A stretch of DNA of 64,000 bases from Actinoplanes sp. TBRC 11911 (GCF_012933445.1 NZ_JABBNC010000002.1:434001-498000), one strand, 5' to 3'. Counted from the first letter of the stretch, positions 1-8,405 are shown. Numbers and translations are program-made. Notes: a model not told the origin generated them from the sequence alone.

Positions 1-302
1 AACCGCATGATCGTGCCGGCCAGCCCGACGTCGACCCGGGCCGGACCGAGCAGCGGCGCGGGGGTGACCAGCCAGCGGTCGTCGGCCGCGGTGTCGACGC
101 CCACGCCGAGCGCCTGCAGCCCGGCCGCCATCAGCCTCGTGTCCCGGGCGCGCAGCGGCCGCTCGATCTCGCCCGGCCCGTCGGCCAGCGCGGCCAGGAC
201 CAGCGCGCGGGCGGTCATCGACTTGGAGCCGGGCAGGCGCACCGAGGTGCTGACCGGGCCGGCGGCGGTCGGGGCGAGCCAGGGGCGGAGTTCTGCGTTC
301 AC
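1..302 (-). CDS. aroA: 3-phosphoshikimate 1-carboxyvinyltransferase (EPSP synthase), N-terminal part
   Basis: About 100 N-terminal codons are present; the rest lies beyond the left edge of the window. EPSP synthase transfers enolpyruvyl from PEP to shikimate-3-phosphate in aromatic amino acid synthesis, in the cytoplasm. The family's substrate-binding stretch PGSKSMTARALVLAAL is visible at about residues 23-38, followed by the RPLRARDTRLM segment and an AGTIMR motif at the edge. The start is taken as GTG at 302, because the ATG at 311 runs into a stop after three codons. Adjacency to an SRAP gene and the sigR locus matches the M. tuberculosis aroA (Rv3227) neighbourhood, which supports the call. 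Confidence 0.9.
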   Translation of the reverse strand, partial: MNAELRPWLAPTAAGPVSTSVRLPGSKSMTARALVLAALADGPGEIERPLRARDTRLMAAGLQALGVGVDTAADDRWLVTPAPLLGPARVDVGLAGTIMR

Positions 303-363
303 GGTGCCATTCTGCCGCTCGGGTACGACAGTTCCGCGCCGGGCCACACGAGCCGCTCATGAA

Positions 364-377
364 AACGAACGTTCGTT
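364..377. promoter_or_regulatory. 14-bp perfect palindrome, possible TetR-type operator
   Basis: AACGAACGTTCGTT is an exact palindrome located 62 bp upstream of the aroA start and 247 bp upstream of the SRAP start. Its form resembles operators of TetR-family repressors, but no TetR gene lies in the window, so the binding protein is unknown. It sits directly before the 16-bp tandem array. Confidence 0.35.
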
Positions 378-384
378 CGAGGAT

Positions 385-560
385 CTTCGGGGGTGGCGCC
401 GAACGGGGGTGGCGCCGAACGGGGGTGGCGCCGAACGGGGGTGGCGCCGAACGGGGGTGGCGCCGAACGGGGGTGGCGCCGAACGGGGGTGGCGCCGAAC
501 GGGGGTGGCGGCGAAAGGAGGTGGCGCCGAACGGAGGTGGCGGCGAAGGGAGGTGGCGCC
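385..560. repeat. 16-bp tandem repeat array, 11 copies
   Basis: The unit GAACGGGGGTGGCGCC repeats in exact 16-bp register from 385 to 560. The copies at 401-496 are identical; the first copy and the last four carry substitutions (A for G in the G-run, GGC for GCC). The array lies between the divergent aroA and SRAP genes. Because 16 is not a multiple of 3, all three frames stay open and produce several spurious overlapping ORFs with no coding support. Its function is unknown; it could be a minisatellite or affect the shared promoter region. Confidence 0.9.
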
Positions 561-623
561 GAAAGCCCATCCGACAATCCGCCGGACCACGCCCACGCTC
601 GGTGAGGCGTACCGTTTGCTGCC

Positions 624-1292
624 ATGTGCGGGCGGTACGCGACGACGCGGAGCGAAGCGGATCTCAGCGACCTCTTCGACGCCGTCAACGTCACCGAGGG
701 GCTCACGCCGAGCTGGAACGTCGCGCCCACCGACCCGGTCCCGCTGGTCCGGGTGTCGCAACGAAGGCAGGAGCGCGTGCTCGACGCCGCGCGCTGGGGC
801 CTGGTGCCGCCGTGGGCCGACGACCTGCGCGCCGGCTCCCGGATGATCAATGCCCGCTCCGAGACGGTGGCCACCTCGCCGGCCTTCGCCCCGTCGTTCG
901 CCAAGCGCCGCTGCCTGATCCCGGCCGACGGCTGGTTCGAGTGGCTGCGCGACGGCAAGCGCAAGCAGCCTTATTACATGACGCCGGAAGACGGCGGCGT
1001 GCTGGCGTTCGCGGGCCTGTGGTCGGCGTGGGGCCCGGAATCGGTGCTGACCTGTACGATCCTGACCGCGGCGGCGGACGGCGAGCTGCGTCGGGTGCAC
1101 GACCGCATGCCGCTGGTCCTGTCCCGCGAGCACTGGGACGAGTGGCTGACCGCCCCGGACGCGACGGCTTTGCTGACGCCGGTGGTCCCGTCCGGGATCG
1201 AGCTGCGGCCGGTCGGCGCCGCTGTGGGAAATGTCCGTAATAACGGCCCCGAGTTGATCATCCCGGAGCAGACCGAAGCGACCCTGTTCTGA
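624..1292 (+). CDS. SOS response-associated peptidase (SRAP / YedK / HMCES family)
   Basis: This 222-residue protein begins MCGRYA, the diagnostic SRAP start in which Cys2 becomes the N-terminal residue after Met removal and forms a covalent link to abasic sites in single-stranded DNA. Further family motifs are SWNVAPT (about residues 30-36), RWGLVPPWA (about 57-65), NARSET (about 75-80), CLIPADGWFEW (about 95-105) and HDRMPLVL (about 159-166). The length matches the family. It protects abasic sites during replication. Its position next to aroA and upstream of sigR parallels Rv3226c in M. tuberculosis. Confidence 0.93.
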   Translation: MCGRYATTRSEADLSDLFDAVNVTEGLTPSWNVAPTDPVPLVRVSQRRQERVLDAARWGLVPPWADDLRAGSRMINARSETVATSPAFAPSFAKRRCLIPADGWFEWLRDGKRKQPYYMTPEDGGVLAFAGLWSAWGPESVLTCTILTAAADGELRRVHDRMPLVLSREHWDEWLTAPDATALLTPVVPSGIELRPVGAAVGNVRNNGPELIIPEQTEATLF

Positions 1293-1469
1293 CCGTCTAC
1301 TTTGCGCGTATATAGACGTGTTTACCTTTAGCAACTTTGTTTCAAGATTGATAACACCCTTGTTCTGATCTCCTACCCTGCGGTACAAAACTGCGCCGGA
1401 GTGGTACCGGTTCCGTACGGTGCGGGCCGTCGCCACACGCAACACCGGTCCCACGGGGGAGGTGGGCTG

Positions 1470-1865
1470 ATGACACGGGCTCGTATGCCGCGCCCGAACG
1501 AAGTGGCCATCGCACGACGCGATCCGCGACTGCTCGACGCCATCCGGGAACGCCGCACCGACGAGGCGTGGCGCACGCGCGGCGCCTGCCGCAGCGTCGA
1601 CCCGGAGACGTTCTTCCCGGCACCGAACGAGCCGTCCGAGGGTGCCATCGCACTCTGCGGCACGTGCTCGGTGCAGGGCCCCTGCCTCGCTTGGGCGTTG
1701 CAGGTGGGCGACTGTCACGGGGTCTGGGGCGGCACCACGCCCCGGGAGCGCCGGGCCATGCTGGTCGCGTGGCGCGAACGTGTAACACCGAACGGCGACG
1801 CGGTCGAGGACGAACCGGACGAGGAAGACCGTCGCCTGCTCACCCTGGAACCGGTGAGCCACTGA
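1470..1865 (+). CDS. WhiB-like (Wbl) iron-sulfur transcriptional regulator
   Basis: A 131-residue Wbl protein. The four cluster-ligating cysteines are C40, C63, C66 and C72 (spacing C-x22-C-x2-C-x5-C), followed by the GVWGG turn and a basic TPRERR segment, as in the family. Wbl proteins bind a 4Fe-4S cluster and act with sigma factors in redox and developmental control. The start is ATG 1470, preceded by GGGGGAGGTGGG; an open frame extends upstream to 1401 but has no ribosome site. The subtype is unclear because the N-terminal 35 residues and the acidic tail are not diagnostic. The 177-bp upstream gap is relatively AT-rich and probably holds its promoter. Confidence 0.88.
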   Translation: MTRARMPRPNEVAIARRDPRLLDAIRERRTDEAWRTRGACRSVDPETFFPAPNEPSEGAIALCGTCSVQGPCLAWALQVGDCHGVWGGTTPRERRAMLVAWRERVTPNGDAVEDEPDEEDRRLLTLEPVSH

Positions 1866-1875
1866 ATCGCCCATC

Positions 1876-2487
1876 ATGGGAGCTGTGACCAGCTTCGAAA
1901 TTGAGACGCCACGCGGGCCGGCCGGCCTCCGGATCACGGAGCCGACCGGCCCGCTCGTCAGCATGCTTGTTCTCGGGCACGGTGCCGGCGGCGGCGTCGA
2001 CGTGCCCGACCTGACCGCGGTGCGCGAGGCGGTGGTCGACGCCGGCGTGCGGGTGGTGCTGGTGACCCAGCCGTACCGGATGGCGGGACGGAAGGCACCC
2101 GCACCGGTGAATCAGCTGGACGAGGCCTGGACGGCCGTCATCGAGCAGCTGCGCGAGCCGGGGCTTCCGATGATCTTCGGAGGGCGGTCCAGCGGAGCCC
2201 GGGTGGCCTGCCGGACGGCCGAGCCGCTGGGTGCCGCCGGGGTGCTGGCGCTGGCCTTTCCGCTGCATCCGCCGGGCAAGCCGGAGAAGAGCCGGGCCGG
2301 CGAACTGCCCACCCGCGTCCCGACCCTGGTGCTGAACGGGGACCGCGATCCGTTCGGCGTGCCGGAGGCCACTTCCAGCGTAGAAGTCCTGGTCAGGCCC
2401 GGTGCAACCCATGACCTGCGCCAAGGCGTACGGGAAACGGCCGAGCTGGCCCGCACCTGGCTGAAGCAACACAAATGGGCTGCCTGA
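1876..2487 (+). CDS. KANL3/Tex30-type alpha/beta hydrolase family protein
   Basis: This 203-residue protein has an alpha/beta hydrolase layout. It shows [10 protein letters not shown] after the first strands, a nucleophile elbow GRSSG (Ser105), LNGDRDPFG as the acid region and a late GATHDL histidine. This pattern fits the small KANL3/Tex30-like dienelactone-hydrolase-related group. The substrate is unknown. It follows the Wbl gene by 10 bp, so the two are probably cotranscribed. Its 3' end lies just before the sigR promoter. The ATG at 1876 is used; GTG 1885 is an alternative start. Confidence 0.8.
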   Translation: MGAVTSFEIETPRGPAGLRITEPTGPLVSMLVLGHGAGGGVDVPDLTAVREAVVDAGVRVVLVTQPYRMAGRKAPAPVNQLDEAWTAVIEQLREPGLPMIFGGRSSGARVACRTAEPLGAAGVLALAFPLHPPGKPEKSRAGELPTRVPTLVLNGDRDPFGVPEATSSVEVLVRPGATHDLRQGVRETAELARTWLKQHKWAA

Positions 2488-2491
2488 GATC

Positions 2492-2517
2492 GGAATGTTG
2501 GTGGCCCTGTTGTGGTT
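2492..2517 (+). promoter_or_regulatory. SigR-type promoter upstream of sigR
   Basis: GGAAT at 2492-2496, exactly 18 bases, then GTT at 2515-2517, matching the published SigR/SigH consensus GGAAT-N18-GTT perfectly. It lies 135 bp before the first likely sigR start (2652). A SigR-controlled promoter in front of sigR is the known autoregulatory arrangement in Streptomyces. Confidence 0.75.
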
Positions 2518-2651
2518 ACACAACCCGGGAGACGTACGTCGGAAGGGGTTGTGAGGTGCGAGCTGGAATCCAGCGCGACCCACGTGAGGTCGACCGGGTG
2601 CGGAACCTGTTGAGTTCCCCCGAGTGGCCTGTGAAGGAGCCCGAGCCCGCC

Positions 2652-3347
2652 ATGCCATTGGTGAGTGTCAGCACACCACCGGTTTTCGAAGCCGGTAGTG
2701 GGGCAGTACCCGTATCCTCGGCGGGGCGGTCGAGGGGAGAGCAGAGGGTGGCCCAGACGGAACGCACTGAGGATCGGCGCGCTCGTTTCGAGCGGGACGC
2801 GCTGCCATTCGTGGACCAGCTGTACGCGGCCGGTCTGCGGATGACGCGCAACCCGGCCGACGCCGAGGATCTCGTACAGGAGACGTTCCTGAAGGCGTAT
2901 TCGGCGTTCCATCAGTTCGAAGAGGGCACCAACCTGAAAGCGTGGTTGTACCGCATCCTCACGAACACCTATATCAACTCATATCGCCGCCGGCAGCGGC
3001 AGCCGGTGCAGGCTCCCACCGAGGAGATCACCGACTGGCAGCTCGCGTCGTCCGAGTCGCACACCTCCGGTGGTCTGCGCTCGGCCGAGACCGAGGCGCT
3101 CGACCGCCTTCCGGACAGCGACATCAAGGAAGCCCTACAGTCCCTGCCGGAGGACTTCCGCCTGGCCGTCTACCTCGCCGATGTCGAGGGTTTCTCGTAC
3201 AAGGAGATCGCCGACATCATGGGAACGCCCATCGGCACCGTCATGTCGCGGCTGCACCGCGGCCGTCGCAACTTGCGTAAGCTGCTTGAGCAGTACGCCG
3301 CCGACCGCGGCATCACCCGGACCGCATCGGAACCGCAGGAGGCGTGA
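2652..3347 (+). CDS. sigR: ECF sigma factor SigR/SigH (thiol-oxidative stress)
   Basis: Group 4 sigma factor. Region 2 is seen as [18 protein letters not shown] and [20 protein letters not shown]. Region 4 is seen as [20 protein letters not shown] and [12 protein letters not shown]. These match SigR of Streptomyces and SigH of mycobacteria almost word for word. It directs thioredoxin, mycothiol and protein-quality genes under disulfide stress and is held by RsrA. ATG 2652 gives 231 residues. GTG 2748, preceded by GGGGAGAG at good spacing, would give 199 residues and may be the main short form. The frame stays open upstream to 2475, so longer isoforms from the upstream SigR-type promoter are possible, as with SigR' of S. 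coelicolor. Its stop lies just upstream of the rsrA start. Confidence 0.93.
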   Translation: MPLVSVSTPPVFEAGSGAVPVSSAGRSRGEQRVAQTERTEDRRARFERDALPFVDQLYAAGLRMTRNPADAEDLVQETFLKAYSAFHQFEEGTNLKAWLYRILTNTYINSYRRRQRQPVQAPTEEITDWQLASSESHTSGGLRSAETEALDRLPDSDIKEALQSLPEDFRLAVYLADVEGFSYKEIADIMGTPIGTVMSRLHRGRRNLRKLLEQYAADRGITRTASEPQEA

Positions 3348-3352
3348 CGGCG

Positions 3353-3640
3353 ATGAGCGGCCTGAACGACGAACCCGAAGACGCCGACTGCGACGACGTG
3401 CTCGGCGAGGTCTACCTGTATCTGGATCTCGAATGCAGCGAGGATCGCCGCGTCCTGATCCAGAACCATCTGGACACCTGCACGGGTTGCCTGCGCGAGT
3501 TCGGCATCGAGCACGAGGTGAAGGCTCTGGTGGCTCGTTGCTGCGGCGACGAGACCGCGCCGCGCGAGCTGCGTGACCGGCTCCGCGTCAAGCTGGACCA
3601 GCTCGAGGTCCAGGTGGAGACCCGCGAATACCTCCCGTAA
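3353..3640 (+). CDS. rsrA: Zinc-containing anti-sigma factor RsrA/RshA
   Basis: A 95-residue ZAS-family redox-sensing anti-sigma factor. The zinc motif is H39-x3-C43-x2-C46 (NHLDTCTGC) with an upstream Cys13, and an additional C63-C64 pair follows. In the family, oxidation of these thiols to a disulfide releases zinc and frees SigR. AGGAGG at 3337-3342 is 10 bases from ATG 3353. GTG 3344 overlaps the sigR stop as GTGA but is only one base from that site, so 3353 is preferred. It is translated together with sigR and followed by a clear terminator. Confidence 0.92.
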   Translation: MSGLNDEPEDADCDDVLGEVYLYLDLECSEDRRVLIQNHLDTCTGCLREFGIEHEVKALVARCCGDETAPRELRDRLRVKLDQLEVQVETREYLP

Positions 3641-3648
3641 GGCAAGCG

Positions 3649-3676
3649 AAAGGCCCGGCGAAAGCCGGGCCTTTTT
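3649..3676 (+). terminator. Rho-independent terminator after sigR-rsrA
   Basis: Stem AAGGCCCGGC / GCCGGGCCTT closed by a GAAA tetraloop and followed by a T run, 9 bp after the rsrA stop. It also lies downstream of the convergent bL37 gene and may serve both. Confidence 0.9.
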
Positions 3677-3685
3677 CTATGTTCC

Positions 3686-3760
3686 TCAGCTGTTGGGGCG
3701 CTTGCCGTGGTTGGCGCTGCTCTTCTTACGAGCCTTCTTCTTCCGGGACTTCTTTGCCAT
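3686..3760 (-). CDS. Ribosomal protein bL37 (AURKAIP1/COX24-domain, 24 residues)
   Basis: A 24-codon gene encoding a very basic peptide that begins MAKKSRKKKARKK and ends NHGKRPNS. The C-terminal NHGKRPN signature is that of actinobacterial bL37, a small 50S subunit protein described on the mycobacterial ribosome. On its own strand the ATG is preceded by GAGGAG at about 7-base spacing. It is monocistronic, convergent with sigR-rsrA, and shares the region of their terminator. It is easily missed because of its length, but the composition and the conserved tail leave little doubt. Confidence 0.88.
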   Translation of the reverse strand: MAKKSRKKKARKKSSANHGKRPNS

Positions 3761-3886
3761 GGTTCGACTCCTCTACGTACGAATCCTCCGATCGTAGACG
3801 GCGCTTGCGGTGGCCCCCGACTGGGCCGTAACCGATCCATGGTTTGATGGCGCTGACCGTTAGCGAAATGTAGGAGGGTTTCCCCG

Positions 3887-4105
3887 ATGGCGGACGAGAT
3901 CCGGGCCGAGATGGTGGCCAACGTGTGGAAGGTCGTGGCCTCCGTCGGCGACGAGGTGGCCGAGGGGGACACCCTGGTGATCCTGGAATCCATGAAGATG
4001 GAGATCCCGGTGCTGTCCGAGTCGGACGGCACGGTGGCGCAGCTCGCCGTCAACGAGGGCGACGTCGTCCAGGAGGGCGACCTGATCGCCGTGATCGAGG
4101 ACTAG
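3887..4105 (+). CDS. Biotin/lipoyl attachment domain protein (TB7.3-like)
   Basis: A 72-residue single-domain biotinyl/lipoyl carrier. The attachment motif ESMKMEIPV is at about residues 35-43, with the lysine between two methionines as in biotin carriers, flanked by GDEVAEGDTL and GDVVQEGDLI strands. It is a free-standing carrier like TB7.3 (Rv3221c), which sits in the same place next to sigH in M. tuberculosis. A biotin-dependent carboxylase partner is likely but none is nearby. AGGAGG precedes ATG 3887. Its stop codon interlocks with the stop of the convergent TPR gene. Confidence 0.9.
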   Translation: MADEIRAEMVANVWKVVASVGDEVAEGDTLVILESMKMEIPVLSESDGTVAQLAVNEGDVVQEGDLIAVIED

Positions 4106-5673
4106 AAGTCCCGCCTCCAGCGCAAGAGGAGGTGGCGGGTGCCCTTGCGCTGGCGCGGGATGACCGGCACGCGGGTCAGCGCGGTCGCCAGCTGGCGCGC
4201 ACTCGCGTCCAGGTCGGGCGTCGCCAGCGCGAGCTCGGCCACCGACCGGGCGCCGGGCCGGGACGCGACCTCGGTGAGCCGGCCCGCCACGATCGACGCC
4301 ACGTCGGCGCGGGCGTCCGGGTCGATCCACGCCGAGACGATCAGGCCGAACAGCGCGGCCTCGGTGACCCGGTCGAGCCCCCCGTCGAGCAGGTCCAGCA
4401 GCAGCCGCCGGCGGGCCGAGTCGAGCCACGGCTCCTCGGTGCCGTGGTGCAGCAGGCCCAGGCAGGCCCACACCTCGGCGGCGGCCACGTCGGCCGGCGG
4501 GTGCGCGAGCAGCCCGAGCAGATCGGGCACCGGCACCAGGATCAACGACACGGCGGCGTCGTACGCGGCGCTCGGGTGCGGCCAGGAGAGCGTGGCGACC
4601 TGACGTAGTCGCCGGACCGCCTCGGCGCCGGGTTCCGCGGCGGCGGGCACGTTCCCGCGGGGCAGCGGTGCCGCGGCCGGGGCGCCGCCGAGCCACGGGA
4701 TGGTGTGGCAGCAGTCGGCGAGGTCGGTGTGCTCGTGCGTCTCGTCCGGGTGCTCGCGGATGAAGTCAGCGAGGCGTACGAGATGGGCCAGATCGCCGTC
4801 GGCGCGGTGCCGCAGCCGGTGGGCGGTGTGCACGGCGCAGTCGTAGTCGGGGTCGCGGGCCAGCGCGCGGTCGACCCACGCCAGCGCGTCGTCGAGGCGG
4901 CCGTTGTCGGCCAGGGTGCCGGCGATGTCGGCGTACACCGACAGGTCGTCCGGATCGTGCGTGACGGCCCGGCGGAGCGCGGCGAGCGCCTCGGGCAGCC
5001 GGCCGGCGCTGCGGTAGGCGTACCCGAGCCAGATCTCTCCCAGCTTGGACGGCCGCACCCGCGCACCCCGCGCCGCCCACTCGATGGCCAGCCCGCTCTC
5101 GCCGATCCGCCGCGCCAGCGCCGATCCGGCACCCAGCAGCAGCGCGTGCTCGGGATGCGCCGCGATCGCGTTGCGCACCACGGCCAGATAGGGCCGCACG
5201 GACGGCGGCGCCGGATCGCCCGCCGCGGTGCACAGCCGCATGAGGGTCTGCGCCAGAAGATCAGGTTCCATCCGTACGCCTAGAGTGGGCTCGCCGACCC
5301 ACGGCACGTCCGCCCACTCGACGGCCGGCTGGCGCGCGCTGGCCAGGGCCAATAACGGGAGCGCCGCTTCGGGTAGGCCGGCCGCCGCGAGCAGGTGGGC
5401 GCGCGCGGCCAGGACACCGGCCGGAGCGTGCGGGCCCGCCGGGAAGAGTTCGAGCCCGCCGTCGCCGGATCGGGCCGCCAACTGGCTGAGCAGCTCGTGC
5501 ACCTCGGGCAGGGCCGGCGCGTGGCCGAGCGCCCTCGCCACGTGTTCGGCGGCGGCCGACGAGTCGCCGTCCGCCATGGCTGATCTTGCCAGTTCCAGGG
5601 CGCGGGCGGCGGCGCGACGTGCTTCCACGAGGGAGAACAGTAGGGGAAGACGGGGCCGGATGTCAGTCCCCAT
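4102..5673 (-). CDS. TPR-repeat protein of unknown function
   Basis: A 523-residue protein rich in Ala, Leu and Arg with tetratricopeptide-like helices. The clearest pair is at about residues 225-295, with IWLGYAYRSAGRLPEALAAL followed by IAGTLADNGRLDDALAWV. No signal peptide, membrane segment or catalytic motif is evident, so it is probably a cytoplasmic scaffold. The start is placed at ATG 5673 (MGTDIRP); the frame continues 11 codons further without a better ribosome site. It is convergent with the biotin carrier gene and divergent from the SIS-domain gene. Function not recognised. Confidence 0.7.
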   Translation of the reverse strand: MGTDIRPRLPLLFSLVEARRAAARALELARSAMADGDSSAAAEHVARALGHAPALPEVHELLSQLAARSGDGGLELFPAGPHAPAGVLAARAHLLAAAGLPEAALPLLALASARQPAVEWADVPWVGEPTLGVRMEPDLLAQTLMRLCTAAGDPAPPSVRPYLAVVRNAIAAHPEHALLLGAGSALARRIGESGLAIEWAARGARVRPSKLGEIWLGYAYRSAGRLPEALAALRRAVTHDPDDLSVYADIAGTLADNGRLDDALAWVDRALARDPDYDCAVHTAHRLRHRADGDLAHLVRLADFIREHPDETHEHTDLADCCHTIPWLGGAPAAAPLPRGNVPAAAEPGAEAVRRLRQVATLSWPHPSAAYDAAVSLILVPVPDLLGLLAHPPADVAAAEVWACLGLLHHGTEEPWLDSARRRLLLDLLDGGLDRVTEAALFGLIVSAWIDPDARADVASIVAGRLTEVASRPGARSVAELALATPDLDASARQLATALTRVPVIPRQRKGTRHLLLRWRRDF

Positions 5674-5770
5674 CACATGCTCATTATTGCGCGAAAGATT
5701 GACCAACTAAGCTTTATCTTGCAAGACTGCGCAGCGATCGCGCTAATAACGCTCATCCGGGGAGGAACAA

Positions 5771-6826
5771 GTGGCGCAGCGAGGTCAGGGCATGGCGGCG
5801 GACATCGCGGAACAACCGGCAGGATTCGCGCGGTTGCTCGACGACGAGCACTCGTCCGCGATCGCCGGTGTGGCCGCCGAGATCGCCCGGCGCGCGCCGC
5901 GCAACGTGGTGTTCGTCGGCCGCGGCACGTCGGACCACGCCGCGCTCTACGGGGCGTACCTCACCGAGATCCGCCTCGGCCTGCCGGTGGCCAGTGCCTC
6001 ACCCAGCGCCATCACCCTGTACGGCGCGCGGCCCGACTACACCGGCACGCTGGTGATCGGGGTCAGCCAGAGCGGCGGCTCACCCGACCTCACCGGCGTT
6101 CTCCGGGTGGCCCGCGAGACCGGCGCGCTCACGCTCGCGGTCACCAACAACCCGTCGTCGCCGCTGGCGCAGGCCGCCGAGCTGTCGGTCGACGTGGCCG
6201 CCGGGCACGAGCGCGCGGTGGCCGCCACCAAGACCTATACCGCCGAGCTGCTCGCTCTGCTGATGCTGGTCGAGGGCGTACGGGCGGGGGATGGCCGGCT
6301 GCCGGCCGAGGAGCGCACCGCGCTGGACAAGCTTCCGCAGCTCGCCGAGGACGCGCTCCGCGACACCGCCGCCGACGATTTGGCTCAGCGGTACCGTTTC
6401 GCTTCCCGCATGGTCACCACCGGCCGGGGGTACGCCTACCCGACCGCTCGCGAGACCGCGCTGAAACTGATGGAGACGTCGTACCTTCCGGCGCTCTCGT
6501 TCTCCGGTGCCGACCTGCTGCACGGTCCGCTCGCGATGACCGACCCGGACGTGCCGGTGCTGGCCGTGGTCGGCGACGGGCCGGGCGGCGCCTCGATGCG
6601 TGACGTGGTGACCCGGCTGGCCGAGCGCCGCGCCGACGTGGTGACGATCGGCGCGACCGACGTCGCCGGTGCGTCCGGGCGGCTCGCCGTGCCCGGCGTC
6701 GACGAGCGGCACGGCCCGTTGCTGGACATCCTGCCGCTGCAGCGGCTCGCGCTCGCGCTGGCGCTGGCCCGGGGCGAGGACCCGGACGCCCCGCGCGGGC
6801 TCAAGAAGGTGACCACGACCCTGTAG
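5771..6826 (+). CDS. SIS-domain protein (GlmS-type isomerase half / sugar-phosphate binding)
   Basis: A 351-residue protein of two SIS domains. The first shows VVFVGRGTSDHAAL and VIGVSQSGGSPDL with TNNPSSPLAQ, typical of amino-sugar phosphate binding. The second contains GRGYAYPTARETALKLME and EDPDAPRGLKKVT, as in the isomerase half of glutamine-fructose-6-phosphate aminotransferase. The glutaminase domain is absent, so it resembles NagB-II/AgaS-like deaminase-isomerases acting on glucosamine-6-phosphate. GGGGAGG precedes GTG 5771. With secreted chitinases elsewhere in the window, a role in amino-sugar catabolism is plausible but inferred. Confidence 0.85.
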   Translation: MAQRGQGMAADIAEQPAGFARLLDDEHSSAIAGVAAEIARRAPRNVVFVGRGTSDHAALYGAYLTEIRLGLPVASASPSAITLYGARPDYTGTLVIGVSQSGGSPDLTGVLRVARETGALTLAVTNNPSSPLAQAAELSVDVAAGHERAVAATKTYTAELLALLMLVEGVRAGDGRLPAEERTALDKLPQLAEDALRDTAADDLAQRYRFASRMVTTGRGYAYPTARETALKLMETSYLPALSFSGADLLHGPLAMTDPDVPVLAVVGDGPGGASMRDVVTRLAERRADVVTIGATDVAGASGRLAVPGVDERHGPLLDILPLQRLALALALARGEDPDAPRGLKKVTTTL

Positions 6827-6854
6827 CGAGGGTCGCGCGTGGCACGCTTGGCGC

Positions 6855-8405
6855 GTGTCCACGTTGCGCGAACTGGTCGAAGAGCACACCAGCCTCGGCG
6901 AACCCGAGATCGACCACCTGCACCGGCTGGCCGGCGACTGGCAGCTGCTCTCCGACCTGTCCTTCGCCGACCTGCTGATGTGGGTGCCGGTGAAGCCGTC
7001 GCCGACGCGCCGCGGGCGAGAGTTCCTCTGCGTGGCCCAGGTGCGGCCGACCACCGCGCCGACCGCGTACCTGGACGACCAGGTCGGCAAGATCGTCGGT
7101 GGGCCGGAGGTCGCGCATCTCGACATCGCGTTCGCGCAGGAGCGGATCTGGCGCGAGGGCGACCCGGTCTGGTACGGCGACACCCCCGCCCGCCACGAGG
7201 CGATCCCGGTCCGGCTGCGCGACACCAAGGATCTCGAGGAGGGCTGGAGCGAGGTCATCTCGGTGATCGGCCGGGACACCAACCTCTCCACCGCCCGTAC
7301 GCCCAGCCAGCTCGAACTGAACTACCTGACGACCGCCGACGACCTGGCGCAGATGGTCGCGGACGGCACCTTCCCGCCGCCGCATCACCCGGGGGAGACC
7401 ACCTCGGCGCCGCGCGTCGGCGACGGGCTGATCCGGCTCGACGCGGCCGGCAAGGTCACCTACCCGAGCCCGAACGCCCAGTCCGCGTACCGCCGCCTGG
7501 GTTTCAACGCCCATCTCGTGGGCGAGGATCTCGCGCTGCTCACCAGCCGCCTGGCCGCCGACCCGCTGGAGGGCAACGACGCGGCCGAGCGGATCCTCGG
7601 CGCGCTCCGCGGCGAGTCGCCGGCCCGGCAGGAGATGGACGCGCGCGGCGCTACCGTGCTGATCCGGGCGCTGCCGCTGATGCCGGCCGGCGTGCCGATC
7701 GGCGCACTGGTGCTGGTCCGCGACATCACCGAGGTCCGCCGCCGGGACCGCGCGCTGATGACCAAAGACGCCACCATCCGGGAGATCCACCACCGGGTGA
7801 AGAACAACCTGCAGACCGTTGCCGCGCTGCTGCGCCTGCAGGCCCGCCGGGTGGACGCGCCGGAGGCCCGGATGGCGCTGCAGGAGTCGGTGCGGCGGGT
7901 CGCGTCGATCGCGCTGGTCCACGAGACGCTGTCCATGTCCAGCGACGAGGCGGTCGACTTCGACGGCATCGTGGACCGGGTCGCCAGCGCCGCCACCGAG
8001 GTCGCGGCCACCAACTTCACCGTGAAGATCCGCCGCGAGGGCACCTTCGGGGTGCTGCCCGCGGAGATCGCCACCTCGCTGGTCATGGTGCTCAACGAGC
8101 TGCTGATCAACGCGGTCGAGCACGGCTTCCCGGCCCCCGAGGAAGACCTCGAACTGGACGCGCCGCGCGCCGAGGTGGGCGAGGTCGTAGTCTCCGCGCA
8201 CCGATTCCGCAAGCAGCTACACGTCACCGTCGCGGACAACGGGCAGGGCCTGCCGGACGACTTCCAGGCCGACGCGGCGGGCCGGCTCGGCCTCCAGATC
8301 GTGCGCGCGCTCGCCACCGGTGAGCTGCGCGGGAGCATCGAATTGCGGAACCGTGCGGTGGGCGGGACGGAGGCGGTGCTGGTGGTACCGCTGGGCAAGC
8401 GTTAG
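6855..8405 (+). CDS. pdtaS: PdtaS-like sensor histidine kinase
   Basis: A 516-residue soluble histidine kinase with the PdtaS layout: an N-terminal GAF-like sensor (about 10-150), a PAS-like domain (about 180-290), a HisKA_2 dimerisation segment with EIHHRVKNNLQ (H312/H313) and a HATPase_c domain (LNELLINAVEHGF, VADNGQGLPDDF). In M. tuberculosis PdtaS (Rv3220c) phosphorylates the ANTAR RNA-binding regulator PdtaR, and its gene lies between TB7.3 and whiB1, the same order as here. No PdtaR gene is in the window. The start GTG 6855 follows the SIS gene by 28 bp. Confidence 0.9.
   Translation: MSTLRELVEEHTSLGEPEIDHLHRLAGDWQLLSDLSFADLLMWVPVKPSPTRRGREFLCVAQVRPTTAPTAYLDDQVGKIVGGPEVAHLDIAFAQERIWREGDPVWYGDTPARHEAIPVRLRDTKDLEEGWSEVISVIGRDTNLSTARTPSQLELNYLTTADDLAQMVADGTFPPPHHPGETTSAPRVGDGLIRLDAAGKVTYPSPNAQSAYRRLGFNAHLVGEDLALLTSRLAADPLEGNDAAERILGALRGESPARQEMDARGATVLIRALPLMPAGVPIGALVLVRDITEVRRRDRALMTKDATIREIHHRVKNNLQTVAALLRLQARRVDAPEARMALQESVRRVASIALVHETLSMSSDEAVDFDGIVDRVASAATEVAATNFTVKIRREGTFGVLPAEIATSLVMVLNELLINAVEHGFPAPEEDLELDAPRAEVGEVVVSAHRFRKQLHVTVADNGQGLPDDFQADAAGRLGLQIVRALATGELRGSIELRNRAVGGTEAVLVVPLGKR

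Noticed and set aside
385..560. Possible CRISPR array
   Set aside because: The 16-bp units are contiguous with no spacers, so it is a tandem repeat.
2568..2593. Second SigR-type promoter upstream of sigR
   Set aside because: GGAAT is followed after 18 bases by GGT rather than GTT, so only the perfect element at 2492 was called.
5695..5735. Possible operator between the TPR and SIS genes
   Set aside because: Only a short AAGAT/ATCTT pairing at a large distance; it does not match the DasR or NagR consensus.
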